From positions 1-64,000 of the forward strand of contig JAZUBA010000063.1 in NCBI GenBank assembly GCA_045638265.1: 64,000 nucleotides of DNA. The letters run 5' to 3'. Below are positions 26,631-36,410 of this stretch, piece by piece. The stretch comes from RGIG4140 sp045638265. GTDB taxonomy: Bacteria > Pseudomonadota > Alphaproteobacteria > CAAHEQ01 > UBA3637. The notes below the pieces were generated by a model that did not search any database, was not told the DNA's origin, and saw nothing but the letters and a program-made list of their open reading frames with translations. Within the stretch, counting starts at the first letter, position 1; the number at the start of each line of letters is the position of its first letter. The position numbers and the translations under genes are program-made.

Positions 26631-27899
26631 ATGAAATCATCATTAAGACGTTCGTTGGACTATGTATTTTACGGTGGTATTGCACAATCTGCCGTTGACA
26701 CATTTGCAACAGGCTCTTTAATTACAGCTTATGCCTTATTACTTGGTGCAAACAACATTGCTATCGGTATTCTAGGCGCCGTACCCTATATTGGCAACTT
26801 AATGCATATTTTAGCTTCTTACATTTTGGAAAAAGGATACTCTGTCAAAAAATTATCCCTCATTACTTCGTTTTTATCACGACCGTTTTATCTATTTGCC
26901 GCCCTATTAGCGTTCTTCGCAGGTGAATCATGGACGGTTCCGGCACTTATTTTATTTTTAACAACTGTCTACTCTATCGGCAACATTGCCGGTGGCGCTT
27001 GGCGTCCATGGATGAAAGAACTTGTCCCCGATTCTATTATGGGGCGATTTTTTGCTCACCGTTTTAAATATATGATGATTGCAAAAGTTGTCTGCTTTTT
27101 AATTGCTTATCTTATTTTAAAAGCATCGGCTGTTTATTTGCCCGAACGAGAAATATATGTATATTCCGGATTATTAATTTTTACTTTCTTTTTAAGCATT
27201 TACGGTGCTTGTACATTCATCCCTGTCAGCGATGTAAAACTTTCACTACAACCAGACAAAACATTTATTCAAAAAATTTCTTTCTGTTTAAAAAGCACTG
27301 CATTTGTCCGGCTTATGTCCGCACTGGGTAGTTTAAACTTTACCGTTAATTTCATCACGCCATTTTTGACTGTTTTTATGCTGAAACAACTCAATTTATC
27401 TATGTCCGGCGTTGTCATATTAACACTTTTCTCTCAAATTATTTATACAACCATTGTTAAAAAACTAGGCCGTTTTGCTGATAAAAAGGGGCCTCATTTA
27501 ATGTTATATACATCACTACCAGCATTTGTCATCAGCATTATCGGATTTATGATATTAAACGCACTAAATTTATCTGTTGTATTATTATGGATTGGCTTAA
27601 TTACTGTTCATATCTTTTTGGGAATTGGCACAGCCGGTATTGCATTGGGAACAAATAATTTATCCTTATTATATGTCCCCAAAAAAGCATCATCAGTCTA
27701 TTTAGCAGTCAACGGAACGGTTATTGCTTTTATGGGAGCTGTCGGTTCTATCATTGGCGGAATTGCCATGACATTTTTGGAAAAAACAACAAACACTATT
27801 TCACATCCCAATATGGCGTGGTATTATTTATTCGGCATAACTATATTTTTGTTTATTCCGGTTGTTTTACAATTCAAAACATTGAAGAAAATTGATTAA
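26631..27899 (+). CDS. MFS transporter
   Basis: This is a 422-residue membrane protein with about 12 hydrophobic segments and the Major Facilitator layout, including the cytoplasmic loop motif 'GRFADKKG' between segments 8 and 9. A conserved 'GGAWRPWMKELVPDSIMGRFFAHR' loop recalls uncharacterised MFS proteins of gut and marine bacteria. The substrate is not predictable. The ATG has ACGGAG upstream. It converges on another MFS gene, which is not closely similar, with a shared terminator between them. Confidence 0.82.
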   Translation: MKSSLRRSLDYVFYGGIAQSAVDTFATGSLITAYALLLGANNIAIGILGAVPYIGNLMHILASYILEKGYSVKKLSLITSFLSRPFYLFAALLAFFAGESWTVPALILFLTTVYSIGNIAGGAWRPWMKELVPDSIMGRFFAHRFKYMMIAKVVCFLIAYLILKASAVYLPEREIYVYSGLLIFTFFLSIYGACTFIPVSDVKLSLQPDKTFIQKISFCLKSTAFVRLMSALGSLNFTVNFITPFLTVFMLKQLNLSMSGVVILTLFSQIIYTTIVKKLGRFADKKGPHLMLYTSLPAFVISIIGFMILNALNLSVVLLWIGLITVHIFLGIGTAGIALGTNNLSLLYVPKKASSVYLAVNGTVIAFMGAVGSIIGGIAMTFLEKTTNTISHPNMAWYYLFGITIFLFIPVVLQFKTLKKID

Positions 27900-27916
27900 T
27901 ACATTCTAATCTCAAT

Positions 27917-27951
27917 AAAAACCCCGAAGATTGCAACTACAATTTTCGGGG
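27917..27951 (-). terminator. Terminator between convergent MFS genes
   Basis: A 12-bp stem (CCCCGAAGATTG / CAATTTTCGGGG, one mismatch) is followed on the minus strand by a T run. On the plus strand the T run is weak. Confidence 0.75.
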
Positions 27952-27961
27952 ATATATATTT

Positions 27962-29188
27962 TTATGCGGGCTGTGGTTCCGTAACGGGCGCCACATTAGG
28001 TAATCTTAATAAACGTATCAATGGAATAAGGCTTATACAAAACAAGCCCATATAGATAAAAAAGGAAGCTGTCATAGACACATCATCAAAAACAAATTTA
28101 AACAATATCAACATAATGCCAGCCAAAGCTCTGGAAACCATATTATTAACTGACGCTACCGTTGAGCGAATACTTGACGGCACAAGCGTATGTAATCGGG
28201 ATGTGTGCCCCAGTGTAAATGTGAGTTGGAACCCGATAACCATACAAATAAACGTCAATAGAAGCATACCGATATAAGCCGGAACACCTTGAGCCATAAT
28301 TACAGCGAATAAAAAGGCAAGAATATACAAGACAAACGTTATTTTACCTAATTTTTGCAATGGACACCAAGCTAATGTTTTGGGCAATAAAATGGCGGCT
28401 CCAGCCCGAAATGCATGATTGATAAAATAAATGACTCCAAACAAAGCTACTGGCAAATGTACAGCTTTCATTAACGGTTGAAAACTCCAAACAAAAACCA
28501 TTGTAGTCGCCGCCATAATCCCTGAATAAAAAATATACGGGCGTAATTGCGTGTGTTGAAAGGTCCCTTTTGCAATTTCAAAAAGTTCTTTGTATTTTGC
28601 TGAAAAACCATTCATTTTCTTATGAACAGACGGTACTTTGGGCAACATAAACAACATACCGATAGCCAATGTATTTAAAACAATTTCAATACCAATCAGA
28701 ACAGGAAAACCAAATTCTTTATATAACGGTGCACCGATTAACGAAGCAAGAGCTGTCCCGATAGACATAAAAAAGTTTAATTTGCCATAACCATGTAGCA
28801 TTTTTTTTGTATTTTGTTTCGACTTTAAATAATCGTATACATACCCATCAGCAACACCTGAATAAAACGCTTTTGACAATGAATACAAGATTTCACCCGC
28901 CAAAACAATCCAATATCCACCAAAAAACGACCATAATATTAAACGAGCCAAAAAGAGGCCATACGAAAAAATCAATACGTTTCGACGTGGAAAAATATCT
29001 CCAATATAACCGGCAGGAATTTCAAACAAAAGAGCCGTAATTGAAAAAATCCCTTGAAACAAAAATAAATCACCTGTTGTCAAGCCGTTTTCTTCATAAA
29101 AATACATCAAAACGGGTAACATTAATATCTGTGTTTGTAAAAAAGCTGAAAAATTAAATATTTCCAATGGTTTCTTCAAAAAACTCAT
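27962..29188 (-). CDS. MFS transporter
   Basis: This 408-residue protein has about 12 membrane segments. It begins 'LKKPLEIFNFSAFLQTQIL', and has the MFS motif A 'PAGYIGDIFPRRNVLIF' after segment 2 and 'PSSIRSTVASVNNMVSRA' in the second half, the pattern of the drug-efflux-like MFS group with a 'G-x-x-x-D-x-x-x-R-R/K' loop. The substrate is unknown. It ends in Pro/Thr-rich residues. A hairpin terminator (27917-27951) lies downstream. Confidence 0.82.
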   Translation of the reverse strand: MSFLKKPLEIFNFSAFLQTQILMLPVLMYFYEENGLTTGDLFLFQGIFSITALLFEIPAGYIGDIFPRRNVLIFSYGLFLARLILWSFFGGYWIVLAGEILYSLSKAFYSGVADGYVYDYLKSKQNTKKMLHGYGKLNFFMSIGTALASLIGAPLYKEFGFPVLIGIEIVLNTLAIGMLFMLPKVPSVHKKMNGFSAKYKELFEIAKGTFQHTQLRPYIFYSGIMAATTMVFVWSFQPLMKAVHLPVALFGVIYFINHAFRAGAAILLPKTLAWCPLQKLGKITFVLYILAFLFAVIMAQGVPAYIGMLLLTFICMVIGFQLTFTLGHTSRLHTLVPSSIRSTVASVNNMVSRALAGIMLILFKFVFDDVSMTASFFIYMGLFCISLIPLIRLLRLPNVAPVTEPQPA

Positions 29189-29330
29189 TTCATAAAACTC
29201 CTTATATTAGCATATCGTGTTATTTTATTTTTTTTAACTCATCAAGTCAAGATTTTTTTTCAAAAACACGCTAATTTTAAAGCATTTCTATTAGAAAAAT
29301 TATTTAACAAACAACATTAGCTTTCTACAT

Positions 29331-29367
29331 AAAAAAACACGCCTTTCAAACCGAAAAGCGTGTTTTT
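29331..29367 (-). terminator. Terminator of the Cys-rich prepilin operon
   Basis: On the minus strand AAAACACGC / GCGTGTTTT plus an inner TTTC/GAAA extension form a stem followed by seven T, ten bases past the stop at 29377. Confidence 0.85.
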
Positions 29368-29376
29368 ATTGACGAC

Positions 29377-30879
29377 CTAATTATTAAGGATCTCCTCTCC
29401 ACTAACCTTATCGTCAAGATCCTGATATCCAATGGCATCTTGTGTATCACTTTGATTTTTAAGTGTACACATACCACCGACATTATCATATGTGTCAGCA
29501 TATTTCCAAACCCAACTTTCAGCTTTACAACAAATTTCTTTATCTGGAATCCATTTAACAAGAACATTACTTCTGCTTCCAGCTAAACTACAACAAGATT
29601 TATTTGGTGTTCCACCATCAATCGCTTCTTTTGTAGAACCATCAATGCAACAAATTGTTCTGTTTTCATCATTTTGGTGCTCATTCGGATAGACTCTTGT
29701 AAAGCCCTCACCAACACAACATTCATCTGAATCTTCCGTTCCCCATTTGCCCGTAGCTATATCAAATTTTTTCATGCCATTACAACAAATTTGATTACCA
29801 TTTTCATCTTCTCTATAATAACCGCCTACGGCGTAACAGCATTCAGGATCAATTTTACCAGTTTTTCTATCTTTATAATCAAACAAACTCTCAAATGATG
29901 TTAGTGTATCTTTAGCACAACATTTATTTTTACCTAAATCGTCATATTCTCTTGCCTTACCATCTTTTGAGAGATAAGTAGTTGTCGCTTTTACATTAGC
30001 GTTATAAAACACTGTATTTCTTTCACCATTTTCATCGTATAATTCTTTATCTTTCTCAAATGATTTCATACAGCAAGTCTCAGAAGCAAACATATGTTGA
30101 TTGCTACAACAACCAACGTCTTCATCCCCTTTGTAATCCACACCATACTTTATCCACGCCATGTCTCCACTTTTATCACTACGAAAGCCCGGTCGACAAC
30201 AATTCCTAGACGTATCTTCATCCGTATCCGGATCATCATCATATTCCCAAAAAGCCTGATTAGCTAAAGCTATATCGTGCGTTTTTTCCCACACTGCAAA
30301 TTTACAGCATCTGAGAAAAACACCCGAATCAGATGTCGCCCTTAACGAACCACTTGCTGTATATGCTTTTGGTATTAATTGTTTGTCACTGAATTCTTCT
30401 GGTGTACCCGGACAACATAAAATCTGATCAACAAATGGTGCAAAAGAAATTTTCCAAAGTCTTGCATCGCCTGATGTATCGCCTGACGTATCGCCCGAAG
30501 AATTATTATTGAAGGGAGTTCCACAAACACAAGCAGGAGAATATGATGTTACAAAAACATCCATTTTATCATCTTCTACATCCGAAGTTGGTTCATTCGG
30601 TGGCGGTGTTCCACCAAGTGGTGGTGTTGACTGTGATTTTGGGTCTTTGTTTGGATCAACATCATAATATTCATCTTGCCATCTCTGCCTAATATCGTTT
30701 ATATAATCCCAGTGAGATTGACTACAACAAAATCTTGGTTTACCTGCATTAGAAACATCCAGAACAGCAAAATTATAGTTAGCAATAGAGAAAGCATCAC
30801 TAGCAAAGGAATTACTTACCACTAATGAAAGAATTAAACCACTAACCCCAACCAAAGATATATGCTTAAGATTTATCAT
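29377..30879 (-). CDS. Secreted Cys-Cys-pair protein of the giant prepilin operon
   Basis: This is a 500-residue exported protein (signal peptide ending 'SNSFAS'). It has 29 cysteines by hand count, 26 of them in 13 adjacent CC pairs spaced about 20-40 residues apart ('RFCCSQ', 'LCCPG', 'ETCCMK', 'QICCNG', 'DECCVG', 'SCCSLAG'). The same CC rhythm fills the giant prepilin-like protein encoded two genes upstream. Such pairs suggest an extended chain of small disulfide-knit units. It follows the 547-residue gene by 10 nt with an AGGGGG ribosome site like that of the first gene. No known family is recognised; a pilus-tip or matrix role is inference. Confidence 0.65.
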   Translation of the reverse strand: MINLKHISLVGVSGLILSLVVSNSFASDAFSIANYNFAVLDVSNAGKPRFCCSQSHWDYINDIRQRWQDEYYDVDPNKDPKSQSTPPLGGTPPPNEPTSDVEDDKMDVFVTSYSPACVCGTPFNNNSSGDTSGDTSGDARLWKISFAPFVDQILCCPGTPEEFSDKQLIPKAYTASGSLRATSDSGVFLRCCKFAVWEKTHDIALANQAFWEYDDDPDTDEDTSRNCCRPGFRSDKSGDMAWIKYGVDYKGDEDVGCCSNQHMFASETCCMKSFEKDKELYDENGERNTVFYNANVKATTTYLSKDGKAREYDDLGKNKCCAKDTLTSFESLFDYKDRKTGKIDPECCYAVGGYYREDENGNQICCNGMKKFDIATGKWGTEDSDECCVGEGFTRVYPNEHQNDENRTICCIDGSTKEAIDGGTPNKSCCSLAGSRSNVLVKWIPDKEICCKAESWVWKYADTYDNVGGMCTLKNQSDTQDAIGYQDLDDKVSGEEILNN

Positions 30880-30889
30880 ACCATACCCC

Positions 30890-32533
30890 CTATCTTTCTA
30901 ACTCTTTATTTTCACGCTGTTTTCTGACTTTCTTATCAACCAGCATCTGTGAATTAAATGGTTTTAACTTTATTTTTTCTGCCATACTTCTTTTATCATC
31001 TAAACGCAAACCTGTAAATTTAATGACTTCTTTCGTATATTCATCTTGAAGAACTTGAACACACGCTGTTGAAGCCTGCTTAGATAATAGATACATTGCT
31101 TGACCAAACGCTGTTGAATTATTATTAATATCTGATAAATCAACTTTTTGCTCTTTTGCATATGTCTGAATATCTTGTACAAGTTGCGAAAAACTTACAC
31201 CCACTTTTCCTAATTGTGCATAACGAGAATTAAATATAATTACAAGATTTGCCTGTGTTGCATTAGAATAGTAAACAGTGTCATAATTACCATCAGCTAA
31301 TAAAATTTTTGATTCACCTCTACCTTGACAATTTGATGAAGCTACCGAAAACTGACGCATAACTTTATCATAATTATATAAAGGACGTCCTAATACTGAA
31401 CCGATTTTCATTTTGTTTTTATGAATTTCAGCAACACGTTCTATATCATATTGAATCTGTTCTGCAACTTTTTGATTTTTATCATCAACCAACAACATAA
31501 TTTGCTCTAAAGTATCCTCTCTCGGTTGAAGATAACGAGAATACAAATCATATTTAAATCGAGATTTATCAATAATTGGAAGCAATTTCTTCAATAAAGC
31601 CGTTTCTTTCTTCTCATTTAAATTTTCTTTTTTAAGTTCTTTAACAATTTTAACTACCGTTTTTTCATACTTTTTCATACCAAACTCTGTCAACAAACGT
31701 TCCGTGTCGTTTAACAAATTTTCTCTGATAGTTTTATCTTCCGGTAAACGAAATAACTGTTGTATAACTTCTTTTTGTTTAGAAGCAGAAAGTGTTCCAA
31801 TTAATTTTAAATATAAGAAATTACGTTCTTGCTCAACAGACGGAACAAAATATTCTTGACCTTTTTTCATGTATAATTTGTTTGGAAAAAAACGACCAAT
31901 TAACTCACTTTTATCCAACTCATTTATCACATCTTGAAAAACAAAAAACGGCTCACCAAAGAAATAATGGAAATTTTCATTCAACACAGAAGCATAATCT
32001 CTTAACAAATCTTTTTGTTCTTGTGTTAGTTTCGTATTTGTCTGTTCTTCTAATTTTATTAACAATTCTGGGGTTAATTCAAAATAAGGCCGATTAGTTC
32101 TCATATTAATCGGTTCTGTTCTTGCCAACTCATGAGCCATATCCTCCGGCCCATTAAAACGTGTTCGATTGACATATATTGCAGAAGGACTATTCACTGT
32201 ACCAACAATACTGACCCCTTTGTCTTTGTCCCAATATAAGCTGACATAATCCCAATCCAATTGATAAAAGTTTTTTGAATTTCTTGATATTTTAGATCGA
32301 ATACGCTCATCCATTGTTGCATACTTCGGTGAATTCTTCACAAGTGAACGAATCGCACCTTTACTCAAATTAAATGACTTACGAGCTTTTTCACTGAGTG
32401 ATAAATGAAAAGGATTTTTTTCTGAAGTTGGGTTAAATGGATAATCTAAAGGGCATAAGTTCTCTGCCATTAATGATTGACTCATTAAAGACCCAAATAT
32501 CATCACAAAAAACATTTTACTATATCTACGCAT
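30890..32533 (-). CDS. Secreted protein of unknown function in the giant prepilin operon
   Basis: This is a 547-residue exported protein (signal peptide 'MFFVMIFGSLMSQSLMAEN'). The mature part is mostly helical and charged, with only three cysteines, in contrast to both neighbours. Residues ~60-130 contain a short mixed region ('SLYWDKDKGVSIVGTV... EDMAHELAR') and the rest is predicted helical, with a C-terminal Lys/Arg-rich tail. No catalytic motif is certain; 'MAHELA' looks like half of an HExxH site but lacks the second His. It is coupled to the giant prepilin (11 nt gap) and the 500-residue protein (10 nt gap), so it probably helps export, folding or display of them. Confidence 0.6.
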   Translation of the reverse strand: MRRYSKMFFVMIFGSLMSQSLMAENLCPLDYPFNPTSEKNPFHLSLSEKARKSFNLSKGAIRSLVKNSPKYATMDERIRSKISRNSKNFYQLDWDYVSLYWDKDKGVSIVGTVNSPSAIYVNRTRFNGPEDMAHELARTEPINMRTNRPYFELTPELLIKLEEQTNTKLTQEQKDLLRDYASVLNENFHYFFGEPFFVFQDVINELDKSELIGRFFPNKLYMKKGQEYFVPSVEQERNFLYLKLIGTLSASKQKEVIQQLFRLPEDKTIRENLLNDTERLLTEFGMKKYEKTVVKIVKELKKENLNEKKETALLKKLLPIIDKSRFKYDLYSRYLQPREDTLEQIMLLVDDKNQKVAEQIQYDIERVAEIHKNKMKIGSVLGRPLYNYDKVMRQFSVASSNCQGRGESKILLADGNYDTVYYSNATQANLVIIFNSRYAQLGKVGVSFSQLVQDIQTYAKEQKVDLSDINNNSTAFGQAMYLLSKQASTACVQVLQDEYTKEVIKFTGLRLDDKRSMAEKIKLKPFNSQMLVDKKVRKQRENKELER

Positions 32534-32544
32534 AGAACTAACCT

Positions 32545-35500
32545 CTAATTTTCACCTCTTACATAGTAATCGCCAGGAAACCAAGGACGACAACATCTAT
32601 CATCTAGCGTATGTGTACCACAAAGTGTAGCAGCTGCATATGGATTATTTGTTGCAGATGAAGCAGCAATCCTTGCTTCTGAATTACAACACGCCCCATT
32701 GATCCACTCACATTCAGGAGACGGGCAATCAGAGGGTTGTTTACATGCTTCTTCTTCAACACCCTGTATTGTGTAACCTGTATATCTATTGTCACAACAG
32801 ATGTCACAAGATGAATTACCGCAAACACCACTATGTTTTTCACAACATACAGAAGAAGCTAGACCTTCAACTGTTTTACCTTTAGCTGTTTTACTACAAC
32901 AGATACCATCTATTTCTTCACCACCTTGATCTTCACATGTTTTTTTACAAAGTTCTTCTTCTATTCCAAAAATAGTCTTACCTGTATAACTTGAATCACA
33001 ACAAATTGTGCAAGAAGCATCTGAACATTTTCCACCATGTGTGGTACAACACACTGCATCTGATGAACCACCCATTGTGTAACCAATATTTGTTCCACTA
33101 CAACACGTTGTGCAAGCAGAATCTGGACAAATGCCACCACCACTATTACAACACACTGCATCTGATGAACCACTCATTGTGTAACCAATATTTGTTCCGC
33201 TACAACACGTTGTGCAACCAGAATCCGAGCAATAACCACCTGCATTAGAACAACACATAGCATCTGCTGTTCCATCTATTGTTTCACCTACATTTGAAGT
33301 GCTACAACAAATTGAACCAACCAATGTACCTGAAGCACCAACACAACACGTTGTATTCGGAGTACTATTTATATCTTTACCAGTTACACTACCAGAAGAA
33401 TCCAGTTCGCAACAAGTACCATTTATATCAAAACCACCTGCATCAGCACAACACATTGCATTTGCTGTACTATCTATTGTTGTCCACTTATTTGTAGTAC
33501 TACAACAGACTCCTCCGCTACTACCCATACTAACAAAATTACCATTAGAGGAAGAACAACACGTTGCATCCGGATTTCCGTCTATATCATTTCCTGTTGT
33601 ATTATTTGAAGTATCTAATTCACAACAAATACCACTTACATCTTTACCGCCTCTTTCTACACATGTCGGTTCACACATCTGTTCCGGATTACCTTCTATG
33701 TCATTTCCATTCTTATTGCCATTAAAGTCTTTTTTGCAGCAAACAGAACAGTTGTTAGGATCATCACAAACACCATTTGAATAGATACAACATTCTTTTC
33801 GTAATGAAGTCGTATCACTTGTCGTATACCCTAAATAAGTTTTACTACAACAAATTGAACAATCTGCATCAATACATTCACCGCCCTCATCTTCACACTT
33901 TTTATTCGGAGCAGCATCACATGCTGATTGAGGCTCATTACCCATCGTATAACCCCGATTATACGGATTACAACAATAACCATCTATGCTTATACCGCCT
34001 TGGTCTTCACAAGTCAAACAAACATTATTTTCTGTTTTACCATCTATTTCCTTTCCGGTTTTATCCTTTTCACAACAAACAGTTTCAATCATTTCACCTT
34101 CCCAATAACGACAGCATGCCTCATTAGGATTATTATTTATATCTCTTCCGGTTTTCTCCTTTTCACAACAAACAGAACAAGAAGAATCTGAGCATAAACC
34201 ACCCTGTTCATCACATGTTGGTTCACACATCTGTTCCGGATTACCTTCTATGTCATTTCCATTCTTATTGCCATTTGTATCTTTTTGACAACAAACAGAA
34301 CAAGAAGAATCCGAACACAAACCACCCTGTTCATCACATGTTGGTTCACAGACAGAATTTTTTGTATCACCATCTATCTCATACCCCGTTTTATTGCCAT
34401 TTGTATCTTTTTGACAACAAACCGTCCCTACTACAATCCCTTGATCACAAATCGGGGCTGGCGAACATGCACTTGTATTTTTATTGCCATTTATGTCATA
34501 TCCTGTCATATTCCCATTTCCGTCATTAGCACAACAAACAGATCCTGATTCAATACCACCTTGATCGGCACAAGTCTTCTTACAGACTTCTTGTTCATCT
34601 CCATTCATATCTCTTCCTGGATTTTTTGGATTACAACAAACAGTACACAATTCATCAGAACATTCTCCACCAAGTCCCTGACAAGTCATTGGCGCAGACT
34701 GACACGCTGAATTGTCTCCACCACCTATATCTTTTCCTGTTGTATTACCATCTGCGTCTTTTTCACAACAAACCGTACAAGAATCATCAGAACATGTACC
34801 ATTATCTGCTTCACAACACCATCTGTTCACAACATTATCCGTTGTTTTGCCATCAGCTGCGGTACGACAACAAACAGTACATTCAGCATCAAAACATTCG
34901 CCCTCTTTATCACTACAAGTTGGACCATCTGAATAACATTTTGTATCACGCAAATTTGTATATGCATTTATCTCACCACAACAGCAGACATCGCCTTTTT
35001 CAGTCGCTGTAAAACCATTACTACAACCAAAACTGGAGCATGTTGGTTTAGGCTCTGCAATCATACATGCTTGGTTTATTAATCCAGAACGATAATCTCT
35101 ACCTGTCATATGTCCATTATCAACTTCACAACACACGGTGCCTTTTATAACATGTGGTGTTGGACAAAATTCTTCAGGAACACTTCCACAATTCGGGCTT
35201 GTTTTAAAATCCCATGTTTTATCACCATTACAACACTCACCATTTTTCCAAGTTAACCCCGCTGCATGACAACAAAACGAATCGGCTTTGTTTTTTGATT
35301 TAATACTTTTAGGAGAAATACCACCACTGCCGTTTGGCATACACCAACAATTCGGATCTTTCAAGGTTGACGGACTTGTAAACAAAGACCCCTCATTAGC
35401 ACCACTATTAACACAACACAAATTATTACGCCACATACCACCCGCTTCATTACAACATGTTTTAGTAATATGACCTTCTGAATCTCTTGGCTCACCCTCT

Positions 35501-36228
35501 ATACAGTACAAAGAATTATCTTCATCCTCTTCATCCGAATCATCAGGATTATACGGCTCATCCGGACGAGGCGATAGCGTATGTTTGTCATTATAATACA
35601 AAACAAATGCCGGATGTCCTGCCTCATCAAAATTAACCCAACCAATTCCCTCTGTATCTATTTCTTCTTGTAATGCGGAACGTCGAGCTAATCCTCCATC
35701 TGCTTGTGGTAACGAATTACAATCAACATTTGCTAAATCACCCAAAAATTCCGCAGAACAACCATCAGGTGCAGCAGTATCACCCGTTGGATCAATACCT
35801 GCACAACTTTCTTCCCAACGACCTTGTTTCAATGTTTCACAAATAACTCTGGAAACACCACGAATACGAACGGTATAACCATTTTCATTTTCAATTTGAA
35901 CACGAACAGGAGCACCAACAGCTGTTGAAAAATCACCATCTCTCAAATCACCCACACCGGAAATAACATATTTGGGTTCAACAACACATGGAAAATTGGC
36001 ACAAGAATAAAAGTATGTATCCATCAAATCAGCAGTTCTGGCACCTGCTGTTGTTGCACTAAATGCATTTAAAGTTTGATTTTCACGAAAAATCTGCATT
36101 GCATATTGATACCCGACAACACCACCGATACTCAACACACCGACAAGCGTGAGAACACCTAACATTTCAACCATGGAACGACCACGTTGTCTTTCAATAC
36201 TTGGTTTTACTCTCTGTTTACGGCTCAT
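32545..36228 (-). CDS. Giant Cys-rich prepilin-like surface protein
   Basis: This is a 1227-residue protein with a class III/IV prepilin start: basic leader 'RQRGR', cleavage site with Gly at -1 and Glu at +5 ('GRSMVEMLGVL'), then a hydrophobic helix ('TLVGVLSIGGVVGYQYAM'). Residues ~45-230 look like a pilin globular domain with four to six Cys. From ~250 to the end the chain is built of 30-50-residue Cys repeats (about 137 Cys in total, 11%), of the form 'CxxxGGxCSDxxCxxCC...' alternating with 'NGNxxGxDIxG' units. Known pilins are ~150-250 residues, so the rest would hang off the fibre or tip. AAGGGGG precedes the ATG at 36228. It heads a three-gene operon. Confidence 0.75.
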   Translation of the reverse strand: MSRKQRVKPSIERQRGRSMVEMLGVLTLVGVLSIGGVVGYQYAMQIFRENQTLNAFSATTAGARTADLMDTYFYSCANFPCVVEPKYVISGVGDLRDGDFSTAVGAPVRVQIENENGYTVRIRGVSRVICETLKQGRWEESCAGIDPTGDTAAPDGCSAEFLGDLANVDCNSLPQADGGLARRSALQEEIDTEGIGWVNFDEAGHPAFVLYYNDKHTLSPRPDEPYNPDDSDEEDEDNSLYCIEGEPRDSEGHITKTCCNEAGGMWRNNLCCVNSGANEGSLFTSPSTLKDPNCWCMPNGSGGISPKSIKSKNKADSFCCHAAGLTWKNGECCNGDKTWDFKTSPNCGSVPEEFCPTPHVIKGTVCCEVDNGHMTGRDYRSGLINQACMIAEPKPTCSSFGCSNGFTATEKGDVCCCGEINAYTNLRDTKCYSDGPTCSDKEGECFDAECTVCCRTAADGKTTDNVVNRWCCEADNGTCSDDSCTVCCEKDADGNTTGKDIGGGDNSACQSAPMTCQGLGGECSDELCTVCCNPKNPGRDMNGDEQEVCKKTCADQGGIESGSVCCANDGNGNMTGYDINGNKNTSACSPAPICDQGIVVGTVCCQKDTNGNKTGYEIDGDTKNSVCEPTCDEQGGLCSDSSCSVCCQKDTNGNKNGNDIEGNPEQMCEPTCDEQGGLCSDSSCSVCCEKEKTGRDINNNPNEACCRYWEGEMIETVCCEKDKTGKEIDGKTENNVCLTCEDQGGISIDGYCCNPYNRGYTMGNEPQSACDAAPNKKCEDEGGECIDADCSICCSKTYLGYTTSDTTSLRKECCIYSNGVCDDPNNCSVCCKKDFNGNKNGNDIEGNPEQMCEPTCVERGGKDVSGICCELDTSNNTTGNDIDGNPDATCCSSSNGNFVSMGSSGGVCCSTTNKWTTIDSTANAMCCADAGGFDINGTCCELDSSGSVTGKDINSTPNTTCCVGASGTLVGSICCSTSNVGETIDGTADAMCCSNAGGYCSDSGCTTCCSGTNIGYTMSGSSDAVCCNSGGGICPDSACTTCCSGTNIGYTMGGSSDAVCCTTHGGKCSDASCTICCDSSYTGKTIFGIEEELCKKTCEDQGGEEIDGICCSKTAKGKTVEGLASSVCCEKHSGVCGNSSCDICCDNRYTGYTIQGVEEEACKQPSDCPSPECEWINGACCNSEARIAASSATNNPYAAATLCGTHTLDDRCCRPWFPGDYYVRGEN
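33046..33225. repeat. Near-identical 78-bp direct repeats within the giant prepilin gene
   Basis: Positions 33046-33123 and 33148-33225 differ at about three bases, with a 102-base offset (34 codons, so in frame). They encode the '...CCSGTNIGYTMxGSSDAVCC' unit. Recent tandem duplication is the simplest origin. Confidence 0.85.
33668..34275. repeat. Identical 56-bp repeat pair within the giant prepilin gene
   Basis: Positions 33668-33723 and 34220-34275 are identical. They are in frame (552 bases apart, 184 codons) and encode the 'NGNKNGNDIEGNPEQMCEPT' unit. The perfect match against diverged flanks suggests gene conversion or recent copying. Confidence 0.85.
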
Positions 36229-36410
36229 GTTGCCCCCTTTTATCTTTACCAAAAACAGCATAGATAATTTCATCTATACTTTTTTACACATACTTCTCTT
36301 TTTAGAATAACAAAAAATACATTACACGTCAACGCTTTTTTTGTTTTTTTTCAAAAAAACAGCCGATCTGCTACAAAATAACAAAAATTAAGCACTTAAA
36401 TAAAATAATT

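Noticed and set aside
30890..32533. Metallopeptidase motif 'MAHELA' in the 547-residue protein
   Set aside because: The second His of HExxH is absent and the flanks do not fit a zinc-peptidase helix.
33299..33784. A 161-codon plus-strand frame inside the giant prepilin gene, and several others there
   Set aside because: The Cys-rich repeats (TGT/TGC, no stop on the other strand) create open antisense frames; none has a ribosome site or a plausible protein.
32900..35000. Repeats that might suggest a CRISPR array
   Set aside because: The repeats are in frame, of varied length and coding for Cys units; spacers of constant size and cas genes are absent.
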